Source: Aquipseudomonas alcaligenes MRY13-0052 (lineage in GTDB: Bacteria > Pseudomonadota > Gammaproteobacteria > Pseudomonadales > Pseudomonadaceae). From it: 64,000 nucleotides of DNA. Below the pieces are notes generated by a model. The model worked only from the letters and a program-made list of their open reading frames with translations. It did no database searches and had not been told where the DNA came from. The stretch spans positions 1 through 64,000 of the forward strand of contig BATO01000016.1 of NCBI GenBank assembly GCA_000474255.1, given 5' to 3'. Position numbers and translations under genes: made by a program. Of the stretch, positions 15,956-24,408 are shown in pieces (positions within the stretch are counted from its first letter, which is position 1; each line of letters starts with the position of its first letter).

Positions 15956-16165
15956 ATGGAACGCAGCTTCGTTTCCCCTGCCCCCGCCGACTCCCCCCGG
16001 CAACGCACCCCGCTGGCCATCCGCCTGTTCGCCCGCATCGCCGAGTGGCAGCGCAACCTGCGCACCCGCCATCAACTGGCACAGTTGAACGCACAACAGT
16101 TGGCGGATATCGGGCTCAGCGAGTGCGACCGCAGCCAGGAACTGGACAAGCCCTTCTGGCGCTAG
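15956..16165 (+). CDS. DUF1127 small protein (second copy)
   Basis: This 69-residue paralogue of the 15491 product begins MERSFVSPAPADSPRQ. Its conserved C-terminal half reads LRTRHQLAQLNAQQLADIGL, then SECDRSQELDKPFWR. The N-termini differ while the C-terminal halves match closely, as expected for DUF1127 family duplication. Both genes also share leader features (an ACAGTT...ACCC...TACAATT block and a CCCGC/GCGGG hairpin before AAGGAAG). Function is unknown; the shared leaders suggest shared control. Confidence 0.85.
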   Translation: MERSFVSPAPADSPRQRTPLAIRLFARIAEWQRNLRTRHQLAQLNAQQLADIGLSECDRSQELDKPFWR

Positions 16166-16290
16166 GCAAGCAAGCCGTCGGGCACGGGGGCTTTTCGCCA
16201 GTACTGGAAGGGCCCCTGCCGCTTCGCTAGGCTTCACGCCATGGGGCGCCGCGCGTGCGGTGCCCTTCGTCCCGTACAGGAGTTATCCCC

Positions 16291-16608
16291 ATGTCCCTTT
16301 CCCGCCTGCTTGGCGCGGCCACCCTGCTGGCCCTGGCCACCAGCGCCTCGGCCACCAGCTTCGTGGTCACCACTGATGCCGTCGTCGGTGCCGTCGGCGC
16401 CACCATGGATGCCACCTCGGATGTCACGTCCTCCCTGCGTGACGACAAGCTCGTGCTGGCCGCCCGCGACGACGCCGCCAGCTTCGTCGCCAGCTCCGGC
16501 GACATCCGTGGCGCACGCCTCGAAGCCGCCCTCGTGCACATCCGCAGCGCCCAGCCGCAGCTGCTGGCCAGCGACCTGCAACTGGCCGAAGCCATCCTCG
16601 CCCTGTGA
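16291..16608 (+). CDS. DUF2388 exported small protein (copy 1)
   Basis: This 105-residue protein has a signal peptide (MSLSRLLGAATLLALATSAS, cleavage near ASA). The mature domain ends in the DUF2388 signature RDDAASFVASSGDIRGARLE, with a final LAEAILAL. DUF2388 is a short family (TIGR02448) found mainly in Pseudomonas with no assigned function. The ATG at 16291 follows an AGGAG site and starts the signal peptide. A second copy lies 183 bases downstream at 16791 and a third at 20931. A periplasmic location is inferred from the signal peptide. Confidence 0.85.
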   Translation: MSLSRLLGAATLLALATSASATSFVVTTDAVVGAVGATMDATSDVTSSLRDDKLVLAARDDAASFVASSGDIRGARLEAALVHIRSAQPQLLASDLQLAEAILAL

Positions 16609-16616
16609 CGCCCCTC

Positions 16617-16643
16617 CCGGCAGGCGCGCCCCGCGCCTGCCGG
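16617..16643 (+). terminator. GC-rich hairpin after DUF2388 copy 1
   Basis: A perfect 12-bp stem CCGGCAGGCGCG / CGCGCCTGCCGG has a 3-base loop, 8 bases after the stop. There is no T-tract. Confidence 0.55.
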
Positions 16644-16790
16644 CCCTGGCCCTGAACCCCGCATTCCGCTAGCCTTGGCGCCCGCCGCGCCCCTGGCCCG
16701 GCAGCCCTTTGCGCCGCTTCGCTCGGTTGGAACTGCGCCCGGGGTTTTTCGTCCAATGACCCGTACAGTTTTCACCTTCGGAGAGACCCC

Positions 16791-17111
16791 ATGCGTCGCA
16801 CGCTGATTGCCGCCGCCACCGCCCTCACCCTCGTTGCCGGCGCCGTCCAGGCACAGACCCTGGTTGCCACCAGCAATATCATCGTCCGCGCCTTCGGCCG
16901 CAGCATCGACTTCACCTCCGACACCACCACCTCGGTCCGCGACATGAAGGTGGTCCGCGAGGCCCGTGACGACGCCGCCAGCTTCGTCGCCAGCTCCGGC
17001 AACATCCGTGGCGTGCAGCTGGAAGCCGCCTTCAGCACCCTGCGCGAGCGCCTGCCGGAGGCCCGCGACGCCAGCGACGAAGCCCTGGCCCAGGCCATCC
17101 TCGCCCTCTGA
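16791..17111 (+). CDS. DUF2388 exported small protein (copy 2)
   Basis: This 106-residue paralogue of copy 1 has signal peptide MRRTLIAAATALTLVAGAVQA. The mature protein carries RDDAASFVASSGNIRGVQLE and ends LAQAILAL. The start follows TCGGAGAG. The next gene (HExxH/Lnb-like protein) starts 8 bases after its stop, so the two are probably one operon, tying DUF2388 to that periplasmic protein. Function is unknown. Confidence 0.85.
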   Translation: MRRTLIAAATALTLVAGAVQAQTLVATSNIIVRAFGRSIDFTSDTTTSVRDMKVVREARDDAASFVASSGNIRGVQLEAAFSTLRERLPEARDASDEALAQAILAL

Positions 17112-17119
17112 TCAGCGCC

Positions 17120-19090
17120 TTGAACCCGCGCCTGCCCACTGTCCTGCGCTGGCTTTGCCTCGCGGGGATAGTGGCGAGCGCAACAGTTCGGGCCGACCTG
17201 CAACTGGACCTGAACAGTGATGGCCTGAGCGCGCCCCAGCGCCAGGCCAGCCAGCAGTTGCTGGATGAAGCCCTCACCGCCCTGCCGCCGAGCTTCATCC
17301 AGCGCCTCGACCGCCGCGTCGAGGTCACCTGGGCCGATGACCTGCCCGACAACGCCTACGGCCGCGCCACCCGTATCGACGCCCTCGACCTCAACCGCGC
17401 CCTGCTGCCGGCCCTGGCCGATGGCAGCGCCGCCACCGAGAAAACCAACCGCCCCCACGGCACCGTGCGCCGCGAACTGCTGGCCACCGTGCTCCACGAA
17501 CTCACCCACCTCTATGACCGCGCCCGCTGGCGCACCGCGGCCGAGCGCAGCCAGCAGTTCCGCTGCGGCCTGGCGGCCAGCAGCACCGGCCTGGTGGGCC
17601 AGCGTGGCGAATGCCGGGGACAGGTGGCGCGCCGCTTCAGCCTCAGCGACGACCCGCGCCTGCTCGACCTCGCCGGCTGGCCGCAACAGGTCGGTCGCCG
17701 GGGCGCACGTGAAGCGGAGAACCACCAGGCCGCGCGCAGCCCGGATCTCTACGAACTGAGCAACCCGCGCGAATTCGTCGCGGTGAACATGGAGTACTTC
17801 CTCCTCGACCCCGCCTTCGCCTGCCGCCGCCCGGCGCTGTACCGCTACCTGCGCCAGCACTTCGGCTGGGCCCCGGCGCAGCAGGCCGAGTGCGGCAAGG
17901 ACCTGGCCTACCTCAACGCCGGGCGCGACTTCGGCCGCCAGCCCCTGGGCCGCCTCGACCCCGAGCGGGTCTATGAGGTGGATTACCTGTTCGCCGAGGC
18001 CAACGACAACTGGGTCAGCCGCTGGGGCCACAGCATGCTGCGCCTGGTCATCTGCGCCCCCGGCCGGCCCCGTGGCCCCGACTGCCGCCTCGACCTCGAC
18101 CAGCACCTGGTGCTGTCCTACCGCGCCTTCGTCGGCGACGTGCAGCTCTCCAGCTGGGACGGTCTCACCGGCGCCTACCCCTCGCGCCTCTTCGTGCTGC
18201 CGCTGTCCCAGGTGATCGACGAATACACCAAGGTGGAAATGCGCAGCCTCGCCTCGGTGCCGCTCAAGCTCGACCGCGAGCAGGTGCAGCAACTGGTGGA
18301 GCGCGCCGCCGAGATGCACTGGAGCTACGACGGCAACTACTGGTTCCTCTCCAACAACTGCGCGGTGGAAACCCTCAAGCTGCTGCGCAGCGGCACCGGC
18401 GACCCGCGCCTGAACGACCTCGACAGCATCATGCCCAACGGCCTGCTGGCCCTGCTGGAAGGGCGCGGCGTGGCCGACCCGGAACCGCTGCGCGACCCCA
18501 GGGAAGCCCTGCGTCTGGGCTACCGCTTCGACTCCTTCCGCGACCGCTACCAGGCCATGTTCAGCATCGCCCGTGAACGCCTGAAGCTGCCGCAAGCCGA
18601 CGTGGAAACCTGGCTCGACCTGCCCGGCGACCAGCGCCGCCCCTGGATCGCCAACGCCGACCTGCGCGCCAGCGCCGCCCTGCTGCTGCTGGAGCAGGCC
18701 GCCATGCGCAAGCAGATGCTCCTGGCCCAGGACGAGCTCAAGCGGCGCTACCTCGACAGCCGCGAGACGCTCGGCAACGCCGAGTTCTCCAAGGCCGGCG
18801 GCACCCTGGAGCAGATCCTCGCCAACAGCGGCTTCCTCAGCCGCCCGGCGGACATGCTCGAAGGCGGCTACGGCCTGCCCCAGACCAGCGAATGGCAGCG
18901 CCTGGAAGCCGAGAGCAGCAGCCGCCAGCTGAAACTGCGTGGCCTCACCGATGATCTCGACCGCGAGCTGCACCAGCTCATCGACCCGCGCATCCTCGCC
19001 GAGCTGGACGCCGTGCAGCTCAACCTCGACCAGCTCAGCGCCCACCTGCGCCAGCTGCACAAGGACGCCGGCGGCATCGAATTGCCCTGA
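17120..19090 (+). CDS. Periplasmic two-domain protein: HExxH metallopeptidase-like domain plus DUF4105 (Lnb-like) domain
   Basis: This 656-residue exported protein has an N-terminal signal segment (LRWLCLAGIVASATVRA). An HELTH motif near residue 126 suggests a zinc metallopeptidase-like domain. The downstream region matches DUF4105, the family of the Enterococcus lipoprotein transacylase Lnb, with WGHSMLRL (His304) and NNCAVE (Cys414) as the likely His/Cys catalytic pair. A coiled C-terminus follows. The start is a TTG 8 bases after the DUF2388 stop, the only one that includes the full signal peptide. DUF4105 proteins may act in lipoprotein or cell-envelope acyl transfer; the fusion with HExxH is notable. 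Function here is inferred. Confidence 0.8.
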   Translation: MNPRLPTVLRWLCLAGIVASATVRADLQLDLNSDGLSAPQRQASQQLLDEALTALPPSFIQRLDRRVEVTWADDLPDNAYGRATRIDALDLNRALLPALADGSAATEKTNRPHGTVRRELLATVLHELTHLYDRARWRTAAERSQQFRCGLAASSTGLVGQRGECRGQVARRFSLSDDPRLLDLAGWPQQVGRRGAREAENHQAARSPDLYELSNPREFVAVNMEYFLLDPAFACRRPALYRYLRQHFGWAPAQQAECGKDLAYLNAGRDFGRQPLGRLDPERVYEVDYLFAEANDNWVSRWGHSMLRLVICAPGRPRGPDCRLDLDQHLVLSYRAFVGDVQLSSWDGLTGAYPSRLFVLPLSQVIDEYTKVEMRSLASVPLKLDREQVQQLVERAAEMHWSYDGNYWFLSNNCAVETLKLLRSGTGDPRLNDLDSIMPNGLLALLEGRGVADPEPLRDPREALRLGYRFDSFRDRYQAMFSIARERLKLPQADVETWLDLPGDQRRPWIANADLRASAALLLLEQAAMRKQMLLAQDELKRRYLDSRETLGNAEFSKAGGTLEQILANSGFLSRPADMLEGGYGLPQTSEWQRLEAESSSRQLKLRGLTDDLDRELHQLIDPRILAELDAVQLNLDQLSAHLRQLHKDAGGIELP

Positions 19091-19491
19091 CGGCCTCGCC
19101 CTACGGATAGCCCCAACGGTGGGCTGAAGCCCACCCGATCAAGGCGCAGGCCGATAAGGAATGACTCCTGCCGGAAACCATCTGCGTGGGTTTCGCTGCG
19201 CTCTACCCACCCTACGTATTGCCGCCACGCCGTGGCATGAGCCCCGTAGGTCGGGTGCAACCCGGCGTCCCGTACACAGAACCTTCGCGGGTTTCACCCG
19301 CCCTACGCAGGCGCTGCCGTGACGGATGGCAGCACCGTAGGATGGGTTGAGCGAAGCGATACCCATCACCGCGATGGTGAGTGCGATGAGGGACTTCCCA
19401 CCGAGCGCTAAGTGTCTACGGCGGCTTTGTATCCGCTCAGCCCGACTGTTCTGTGATCCCATTGTTTAGCCACAGGGGCGGCATGGGCCGG
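19091..19491. repeat. Intergenic cluster of GTAGG-type repeats
   Basis: Four hairpin repeats headed by GTAGG, or CCTAC when inverted, are packed in this gap: 19186-19215 (inverted), 19246-19267, 19287-19306 (inverted) and 19337-19367. Arms vary (TGGGT/ACCCA, CGGGT/ACCCG) but stay complementary. No gene was found here. Confidence 0.7.
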
Positions 19492-19893
19492 CTACAGCGT
19501 CTCCTCCTGCTCCTCCGGCAGGCCCGGGTCCAGGTGCAGCCAGGGCAGGCGGCTGCGCACCCAGATGTGCCGGTCCGGCAGGGCCTGGGCCACGTCGTCC
19601 ATCGTCGCGGTGGTCACGTCCATGGTGTCGGGGGCCTGCTGGGTGAAGAGGCCGAGCAGGCAACCGCAGCCGCTGCAGAAGTACCGCGAGCAGCCGGGCG
19701 AGGAGTGGTATTCCGCCGGCTCGCCACGGGTCCAGGTGAAGGACGCCAGGGGCACGGTGATCCAGGTGGTGACGATGCCGCCGCTGGTGCGCCGGCAGTC
19801 CGAACAGTGGCAGTGGGCGATATCGGTGAGCGGGGCGTCGAAGCGGTAGCGCAGCCGCCCGCAATGGCAGCCGCCCATATGGACCTGGGTCAT
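19492..19893 (-). CDS. GFA family zinc-binding protein (glutathione-dependent formaldehyde-activating-like)
   Basis: This 133-residue protein of the GFA/CENP-V fold has zinc-ligand cysteines in GGCHCGRLRYRF, AHCHCSDCRRTSGG and FCSGCGCLLG. The ATG at 19893 is behind AGGAGGATGTACC. The family binds two zincs and includes a Gfa first described as condensing formaldehyde with glutathione, although most members have unknown function. It is divergent from the AEC transporter gene at 20020. No formaldehyde-pathway gene is adjacent, so the substrate is unknown. Confidence 0.88.
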   Translation of the reverse strand: MTQVHMGGCHCGRLRYRFDAPLTDIAHCHCSDCRRTSGGIVTTWITVPLASFTWTRGEPAEYHSSPGCSRYFCSGCGCLLGLFTQQAPDTMDVTTATMDDVAQALPDRHIWVRSRLPWLHLDPGLPEEQEETL

Positions 19894-20019
19894 GGGTACA
19901 TCCTCCTGTGCAGTGAGAAAACCTAGACGCTGAAATCCACCTCGGCCATGGTCGGCTTGCGCGCGAGCGCAGCCTTGCACAAGATGACCGCCTCTCCAAC
20001 CGGACCACCGGACGTCGCT

Positions 20020-20934
20020 GTGATCCCATTGCTAGAGGCCCTCTGGCCCCTGTTCGCCTTGATAGTCGGCGGCTACGTGCTGCGCCTGAAGGGCTTCCCC
20101 GGCGATGCCTTCTGGCCTGCCGCCGAACGCCTCAATTACTTCATCCTCTTCCCCGCGCTGCTGTTCAGCAGCCTGGCCACGGCGCCGCTGGACAACCCCG
20201 CGCTGCCGCGCCTGGCCCTGGCGGTACTGCTGGGCCTGGGCATTGCCTGGGTGGCCTTGCTGGTGACCAAGCGGGTGCTGGGCTGGCCGGCGGCGCGCTT
20301 CGGTGCCATCACCCAGGGCGTACTGCGCTTCAACACCTACCTGGGTCTGGCGGCCATCGGCAGCCTGTTCGGCAAGGAGGGCCTGGCCATCGCCGCGCTG
20401 ATGCTGGCATTGATGGTGCCCACGGTGAACCTGCTGTCGGTATGGTCGCTCACCGCCGAGCGCGGGGTCAGCGCCAAGGGCCTGCTGCTGCCGATCGCCA
20501 AGAACCCGCTGATCCTCGCCTGCTTCGCTGGCGCCGCTTACAACCTCGCCGGCTTCGGCCTGGGTGGCGGCATCGACCGCCTGCTCAACCTGTTCGCCGT
20601 GGCCAGCCTGCCCCTGGGCCTGCTCTGCGTCGGCGCGGCCCTGCAACCCCGCGAGCTGAGCGGCGAGCTGCCGGCCCTGGGCTGGAACTGCGCAGTGCGC
20701 CTGCTGGCCATGCCCGCCCTGGCCTTCGCCGTGGCGCGCCTGCTCGGCCTGCCGGCGATGGAGAGCAGCATCCTGGTGCTGTTCTTCGCCCTGCCCACCG
20801 CCCCCACCGCCTACGTGCTGACCCGCCAGTTGGGCGGCGACGGCCATCTGATGGCGGGCATCATCACCCTGCAGACGCTGCTGTCCGGGGCGACCCTGCT
20901 GCTGGTGCTGGCCTTGTTGCAGGGGGTTGCATGA
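20020..20934 (+). CDS. AEC (auxin efflux carrier) family transporter
   Basis: This hydrophobic protein of about 304 residues has ten predicted membrane segments in two five-helix halves. It shows family features LWPLFALIVGGYVLRLKGFP at the N-terminus and LLGLPAMESSILVLFFALPT near the C-terminus. GTG at 20020 gives the usual family N-terminus; an ATG at 19984 would add 12 polar residues. AEC members export or import small organic anions such as malate or malonate. The stop overlaps the start of the third DUF2388 gene (ATGA), so the two are translationally coupled. The substrate is unknown. Confidence 0.85.
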   Translation: MIPLLEALWPLFALIVGGYVLRLKGFPGDAFWPAAERLNYFILFPALLFSSLATAPLDNPALPRLALAVLLGLGIAWVALLVTKRVLGWPAARFGAITQGVLRFNTYLGLAAIGSLFGKEGLAIAALMLALMVPTVNLLSVWSLTAERGVSAKGLLLPIAKNPLILACFAGAAYNLAGFGLGGGIDRLLNLFAVASLPLGLLCVGAALQPRELSGELPALGWNCAVRLLAMPALAFAVARLLGLPAMESSILVLFFALPTAPTAYVLTRQLGGDGHLMAGIITLQTLLSGATLLLVLALLQGVA

Positions 20935-21272
20935 ACGCCCGCTGGCTTTACGGGCTGCTGCCCTGCCTGGCGCTTCAGCCGGCCCTGGCTGCGCCAATTG
21001 AGGAACAGAACCCGTTCGTCCAGGGCGCCGTGTACGCCGGGGTCATCACCCTGTCGCCGTTTTTCACCCTCAGCTTCAGCCTGCGCTCCATGGGCGGCGG
21101 CGAGCCCCGGTTGGTGCTGGTGCGCGACGATGCGGCGAGCTTTCTCGCCAGTGACGGGGCCATCCGTGGCGCCCAGCTGGAAGGTGCGCTGCAGGTGCTG
21201 CGCCAGCGCGAGGAGCTGGCCCGGTACAGCGACCAGGAATTGGCCGAGGCGATACTCGCCCAACCGCTCTGA
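20931..21272 (+). CDS. DUF2388 exported small protein (copy 3)
   Basis: This 113-residue protein has signal peptide MNARWLYGLLPCLALQPALA. The conserved DUF2388 core is RDDAASFLASDGAIRGAQLE, ending LAEAILAQPL. It diverges from copies 1 and 2 in its N-terminal mature part (EEQNPFVQGAVYAGVITLSP). The ATG overlaps the AEC transporter stop by 4 bases, implying cotranslation. Its coupling to a transporter gene rather than to the HExxH/Lnb gene suggests a general envelope role. Function is unknown. Confidence 0.85.
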   Translation: MNARWLYGLLPCLALQPALAAPIEEQNPFVQGAVYAGVITLSPFFTLSFSLRSMGGGEPRLVLVRDDAASFLASDGAIRGAQLEGALQVLRQREELARYSDQELAEAILAQPL

Positions 21273-21541
21273 GCGCCGCCCGTCCGGAATTCGCCGCACG
21301 TTCACCGCCCGTTCGCTGCGAAAGCTGGCTGAAAGCTTCGCCCCTTAGCATCGCCCCACTGCCGGCAAAGACCGGCCGCCGGGCGCTGCATCCGCTCCGC
21401 CCGGCAACCCCGACAACAACAAGATGGGTGATTGCCATGTTCCGCTCCTGCCGCCTTCACGGCCTCGTTCCGCCCCCTCTCCGTACCCGACCCGCGCGCT
21501 GAACCCGCCCCGCCCTCGTCGCCCCTCGTCCGGAGATTCCC

Positions 21542-22849
21542 ATGCTGACCTTCCTTGGCTTCGCCATGGTCATGACCTTCATGTACCTGATCATGACCAA
21601 GCGCCTGTCCGCGCTGATCGCGCTGATCATCGTCCCCATCGTCTTCGCCCTGCTCGGCGGCTTCGCGGCCGGCATCGGCCCGATGATGCTGGAGGGCATC
21701 GGCAAGCTCGCCCCCACCGGCGTGATGCTGATGTTCGCCATCCTCTACTTCGCCCTGATGATCGACTCCGGGCTGTTCGACCCCGCCGTGCGCGCCATCC
21801 TGCGGGTGGTCAAGGGCGACCCGCTGAAGGTCTCGGTGGGCACCGCCGCCCTGGCGCTGATCGTCTCCCTCGACGGTGACGGCGCCACCACCTACATGAT
21901 CTGCGTGGCCGCCCTGCTGCCGCTCTACAGCCGCCTGGGCATGAGCCCGCTGATCATGGCGGGGCTGATCATCCTCGCCGGCGGCATCATGAACATGACC
22001 CCCTGGGGCGGCCCCACCGCCCGCGCCGCCAGCGCCCTGCACGTGGACCCGTCGGACATCTTCGTGCCGATGATCCCGGCCATGGTCGCCGGCGCCGTAG
22101 CGCTGTTCGCCCTGGCCTGGGTCTATGGCAGGCGTGAGCGGGCCCGCCTCGGCGTGCTGCAACTGCCGGACGAGCAGATCAGCCACGACGAGATCAGCGT
22201 TTCCCAGTACCCGGAAGCGCGCCGGCCGAAACTGCTGTGGGTGAATGCGGCGCTGACGGCCACGCTGATGGTGACGCTGATCGCCGGCCTGCTGCCGCTG
22301 CCGGTGCTGTTCATGATCGCCTTCAGCATCGCCATGATCATCAATTACCCCTGTCTGCAGCAGCAGAAGGAGCGCGTCGCGGCCCATGCCGGCAACGTGC
22401 TGGCGGTGGTGGGGCTGATCTTCGCCGCGGGCATCTTCACCGGCATCCTCTCCGGCACCGGCATGGTGGAGGCGATGTCCAAGAGCCTGCTGGCGGTGAT
22501 CCCGCCGTCCCTCGGGCCGTACATGGCGGTGATCACGGCGCTGGTGAGCATGCCCTTCACCTTCTTCATGTCCAACGACGCTTTTTATTACGGCGTGTTG
22601 CCGGTTCTCACCGAAGCGGCGGGCCATTACGGCATCAGCCCGGTGGAGATGGCGCGGGCCTCCATCGTAGGCCAGCCGGTGCACCTGCTCAGTCCGCTGG
22701 TGCCCTCCACCTACCTGCTGGTGGGTCTGGCGAAGATCGAATTCGGCGACCACCAGCGCTTCACATTGAAGTGGGCGGTGATGATCTGTCTGTGTATCCT
22801 GCTCGCCGCACTATTACTCGGCGTGTTCCCGCTGTTCGGTACACACTGA
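21542..22849 (+). CDS. CitMHS family citrate-metal/proton symporter
   Basis: This 435-residue membrane protein of the CitM/CitH/CitS type has about 12 hydrophobic segments. It starts MLTFLGFAMVMTFMYLIMTK and contains the conserved SLDGDGATTYMICVAALLPLYS region and PFTFFMSNDAFYYGVLPVL near the C-terminus. Characterised relatives import citrate complexed with Mg2+ or Ca2+ using protons. The start follows TCCGGAGATTCCC. It stands alone, with no two-component or porin gene beside it in this window. Substrate identity is by family. Confidence 0.85.
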   Translation: MLTFLGFAMVMTFMYLIMTKRLSALIALIIVPIVFALLGGFAAGIGPMMLEGIGKLAPTGVMLMFAILYFALMIDSGLFDPAVRAILRVVKGDPLKVSVGTAALALIVSLDGDGATTYMICVAALLPLYSRLGMSPLIMAGLIILAGGIMNMTPWGGPTARAASALHVDPSDIFVPMIPAMVAGAVALFALAWVYGRRERARLGVLQLPDEQISHDEISVSQYPEARRPKLLWVNAALTATLMVTLIAGLLPLPVLFMIAFSIAMIINYPCLQQQKERVAAHAGNVLAVVGLIFAAGIFTGILSGTGMVEAMSKSLLAVIPPSLGPYMAVITALVSMPFTFFMSNDAFYYGVLPVLTEAAGHYGISPVEMARASIVGQPVHLLSPLVPSTYLLVGLAKIEFGDHQRFTLKWAVMICLCILLAALLLGVFPLFGTH

Positions 22850-22871
22850 ACCGCAGGCGACGCGCCCTCGC

Positions 22872-22908
22872 CGAAGCCGGAAATGCCCTCGCGCAGATTC
22901 CGGCTTCG
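22872..22908 (+). terminator. Perfect 11-bp hairpin after the CitMHS gene
   Basis: CGAAGCCGGAA pairs with TTCCGGCTTCG 23 bases after the stop. There is no T-run; a weak terminator or the leader structure of the following TerC gene are both possible. Confidence 0.5.
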
Positions 22909-22955
22909 TCGTGCTCCAACCCCCTGAACGCAGCAACGCACGAGGAAACCGCATC

Positions 22956-23717
22956 ATGGAATGGCTGACCAGCCCGGAAATCTGGGTCGCCTTCTTCACC
23001 CTGACTGCCCTGGAGATCGTCCTGGGCATCGACAACATCATCATGATCGCCATCCTCGTGGGCCGCATGCCGCCGCACATGCAGGCACGCACCCGCTTCT
23101 TCGGCCTGGCGCTGGCGATGGTCACCCGCATCCTGCTGTTGCTGTCGATCACCTGGATCATGCGGCTCACCGCCGACCTGTTCCACGTCTTCGACCAGGG
23201 CATCTCGGGGCGCGACCTGATCCTGTTCTTCGGTGGCCTGTTCCTGTTGTGGAAGAGCAGCACCGAGATGTACCACAGCCTCGAAGGCGAGGATGAAACC
23301 GAGCAACCGCAGGCCGGTGGCGCCGCGCGCAACTTCATCGGCACCATCATCCAGATCGCCATCATCGACATCGTGTTCTCCCTGGACTCGGTGATCACCG
23401 CCGTGGGCATGGTTTCCCACGTGCCGGTGATGGTCGCCGCCATCGTCGTCGCCGTGCTGGTGATGATGGCCGCCGCCGGCACCATCAGCGACTTCATCGA
23501 CAAGCACCCGAGCCTGAAGATGCTGGCCCTGTCGTTCCTCGTGGTGGTCGGTACCGTGCTCATCGCCGAGTCGTTCGAAGTCCACGTGCCGAAGGGCTAC
23601 GTCTACTTCGCCATGGCCTTCTCCCTGGCCGTGGAAGCCCTGAACATCCGCATGCGCACCGCGCGCAAGCGCAAGGAAGACCCGGTCAAGCTGCGCAAGG
23701 ACATCCCCGGGGAATAA
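22956..23717 (+). CDS. TerC family integral membrane protein
   Basis: This 253-residue TerC/Alx-type protein has about seven membrane segments and two family-defining acidic motifs: LEIVLGIDNIIMIAILVGRM near residue 20 and IVFSLDSVITAVGMV near residue 140. The Asp residues are implicated in metal handling; TerC/Alx proteins export Mn2+ and metallate exoenzymes. The ATG at 22956 is behind CGAGGAAACC. No tellurite-resistance cluster is present, so this is the stand-alone housekeeping type. Confidence 0.9.
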   Translation: MEWLTSPEIWVAFFTLTALEIVLGIDNIIMIAILVGRMPPHMQARTRFFGLALAMVTRILLLLSITWIMRLTADLFHVFDQGISGRDLILFFGGLFLLWKSSTEMYHSLEGEDETEQPQAGGAARNFIGTIIQIAIIDIVFSLDSVITAVGMVSHVPVMVAAIVVAVLVMMAAAGTISDFIDKHPSLKMLALSFLVVVGTVLIAESFEVHVPKGYVYFAMAFSLAVEALNIRMRTARKRKEDPVKLRKDIPGE

Positions 23718-23747
23718 GCCCGGGCGTCATCGCCAGCTGAAATGAAG

Positions 23748-23774
23748 AACGGGGCCGAATGGCCCCGTTTTTTG
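23748..23774 (+). terminator. Intrinsic terminator after the TerC gene
   Basis: AACGGGGCC-GAAT-GGCCCCGTT is followed by TTTTTG. It lies in the convergent gap between the TerC gene and prfH, and could also stop prfH transcripts from the other side. Confidence 0.92.
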
Positions 23775-23793
23775 TGGGTGGGTAGAAGCCGGC

Positions 23794-24408
23794 TCACACC
23801 GGTTCGAAGCGTTCGCCTCGAAAGCAGCGCACCGGGTTGCCCCGTTCCACCCGGTGGTGGAACAGGCGTCGCTCGGCGCGCAGGGCGTCGTCGGCCTGTT
23901 CGGCGCGTTGTGCCAGGCGCTGGCCGATGAGCAGCGTGGCCAGGCGCTTGTTGGCGTGCTGGCTGCGTTCGCTCTGCACCTTGACGCTGATGCCGCTGGC
24001 CAGGTGGGTGGCGCGCACCGCCGAGTCGGTGGTGTTGACGTGCTGGCCGCCCGGGCCCGAGGAGCGCAGGGCTTCGAAGCGGATCTCACCTTCCAGGCTG
24101 GCCGGTGGCGCGGCGAACCGCGCACCGCCGAAGAACCAGTTCTTGCGCCCGTGGTTGGGCCGGTAGGGGCTGGGGCAGGTCCATTGCAGGGAGCCTTCCC
24201 AGTGCCCGGCCAGCTCGTCCGCACGCGCGCCGTCCAGGGCCAGGAGCACGGAGTCGAGCGTGCCGCGACGGGCGCCCTCCTCCCGCTCCAGCACCTGGGC
24301 CTGCACATCCAGCGTGGCGGCTTCGTCCAGCAGCCGGTGCAGCGCCTTGGCCACCGCCAGGGCGCATTCGTCCGGCCCCTGGGCCGCCGAGAGTTGCAGA
24401 AGGATCAT
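23794..24408 (-). CDS. prfH: Peptide chain release factor-like protein RF-H
   Basis: This 204-residue class I release-factor homologue retains the peptidyl-hydrolase domain: GGQ at residues 120-122 within [20 protein letters not shown]. It lacks the full codon-recognition domain of RF1/RF2, and its length fits the PrfH family. The start ATG overlaps the stop of the RtcB-type ligase gene (TGATG), a sign of translational coupling. PrfH with its RtcB partner is reported to rescue ribosomes damaged in the decoding centre, where PrfH releases the peptide and the ligase re-seals cleaved 16S rRNA. That role is inferred here from the pairing. Confidence 0.9.
   Translation of the reverse strand: MILLQLSAAQGPDECALAVAKALHRLLDEAATLDVQAQVLEREEGARRGTLDSVLLALDGARADELAGHWEGSLQWTCPSPYRPNHGRKNWFFGGARFAAPPASLEGEIRFEALRSSGPGGQHVNTTDSAVRATHLASGISVKVQSERSQHANKRLATLLIGQRLAQRAEQADDALRAERRLFHHRVERGNPVRCFRGERFEPV

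Noticed and set aside
22850-22955. yybP-ykoY (manganese) riboswitch upstream of the TerC gene
   Set aside because: The gap is only 106 bases and holds a simple 11-bp hairpin; I do not see the conserved motifs of that class.
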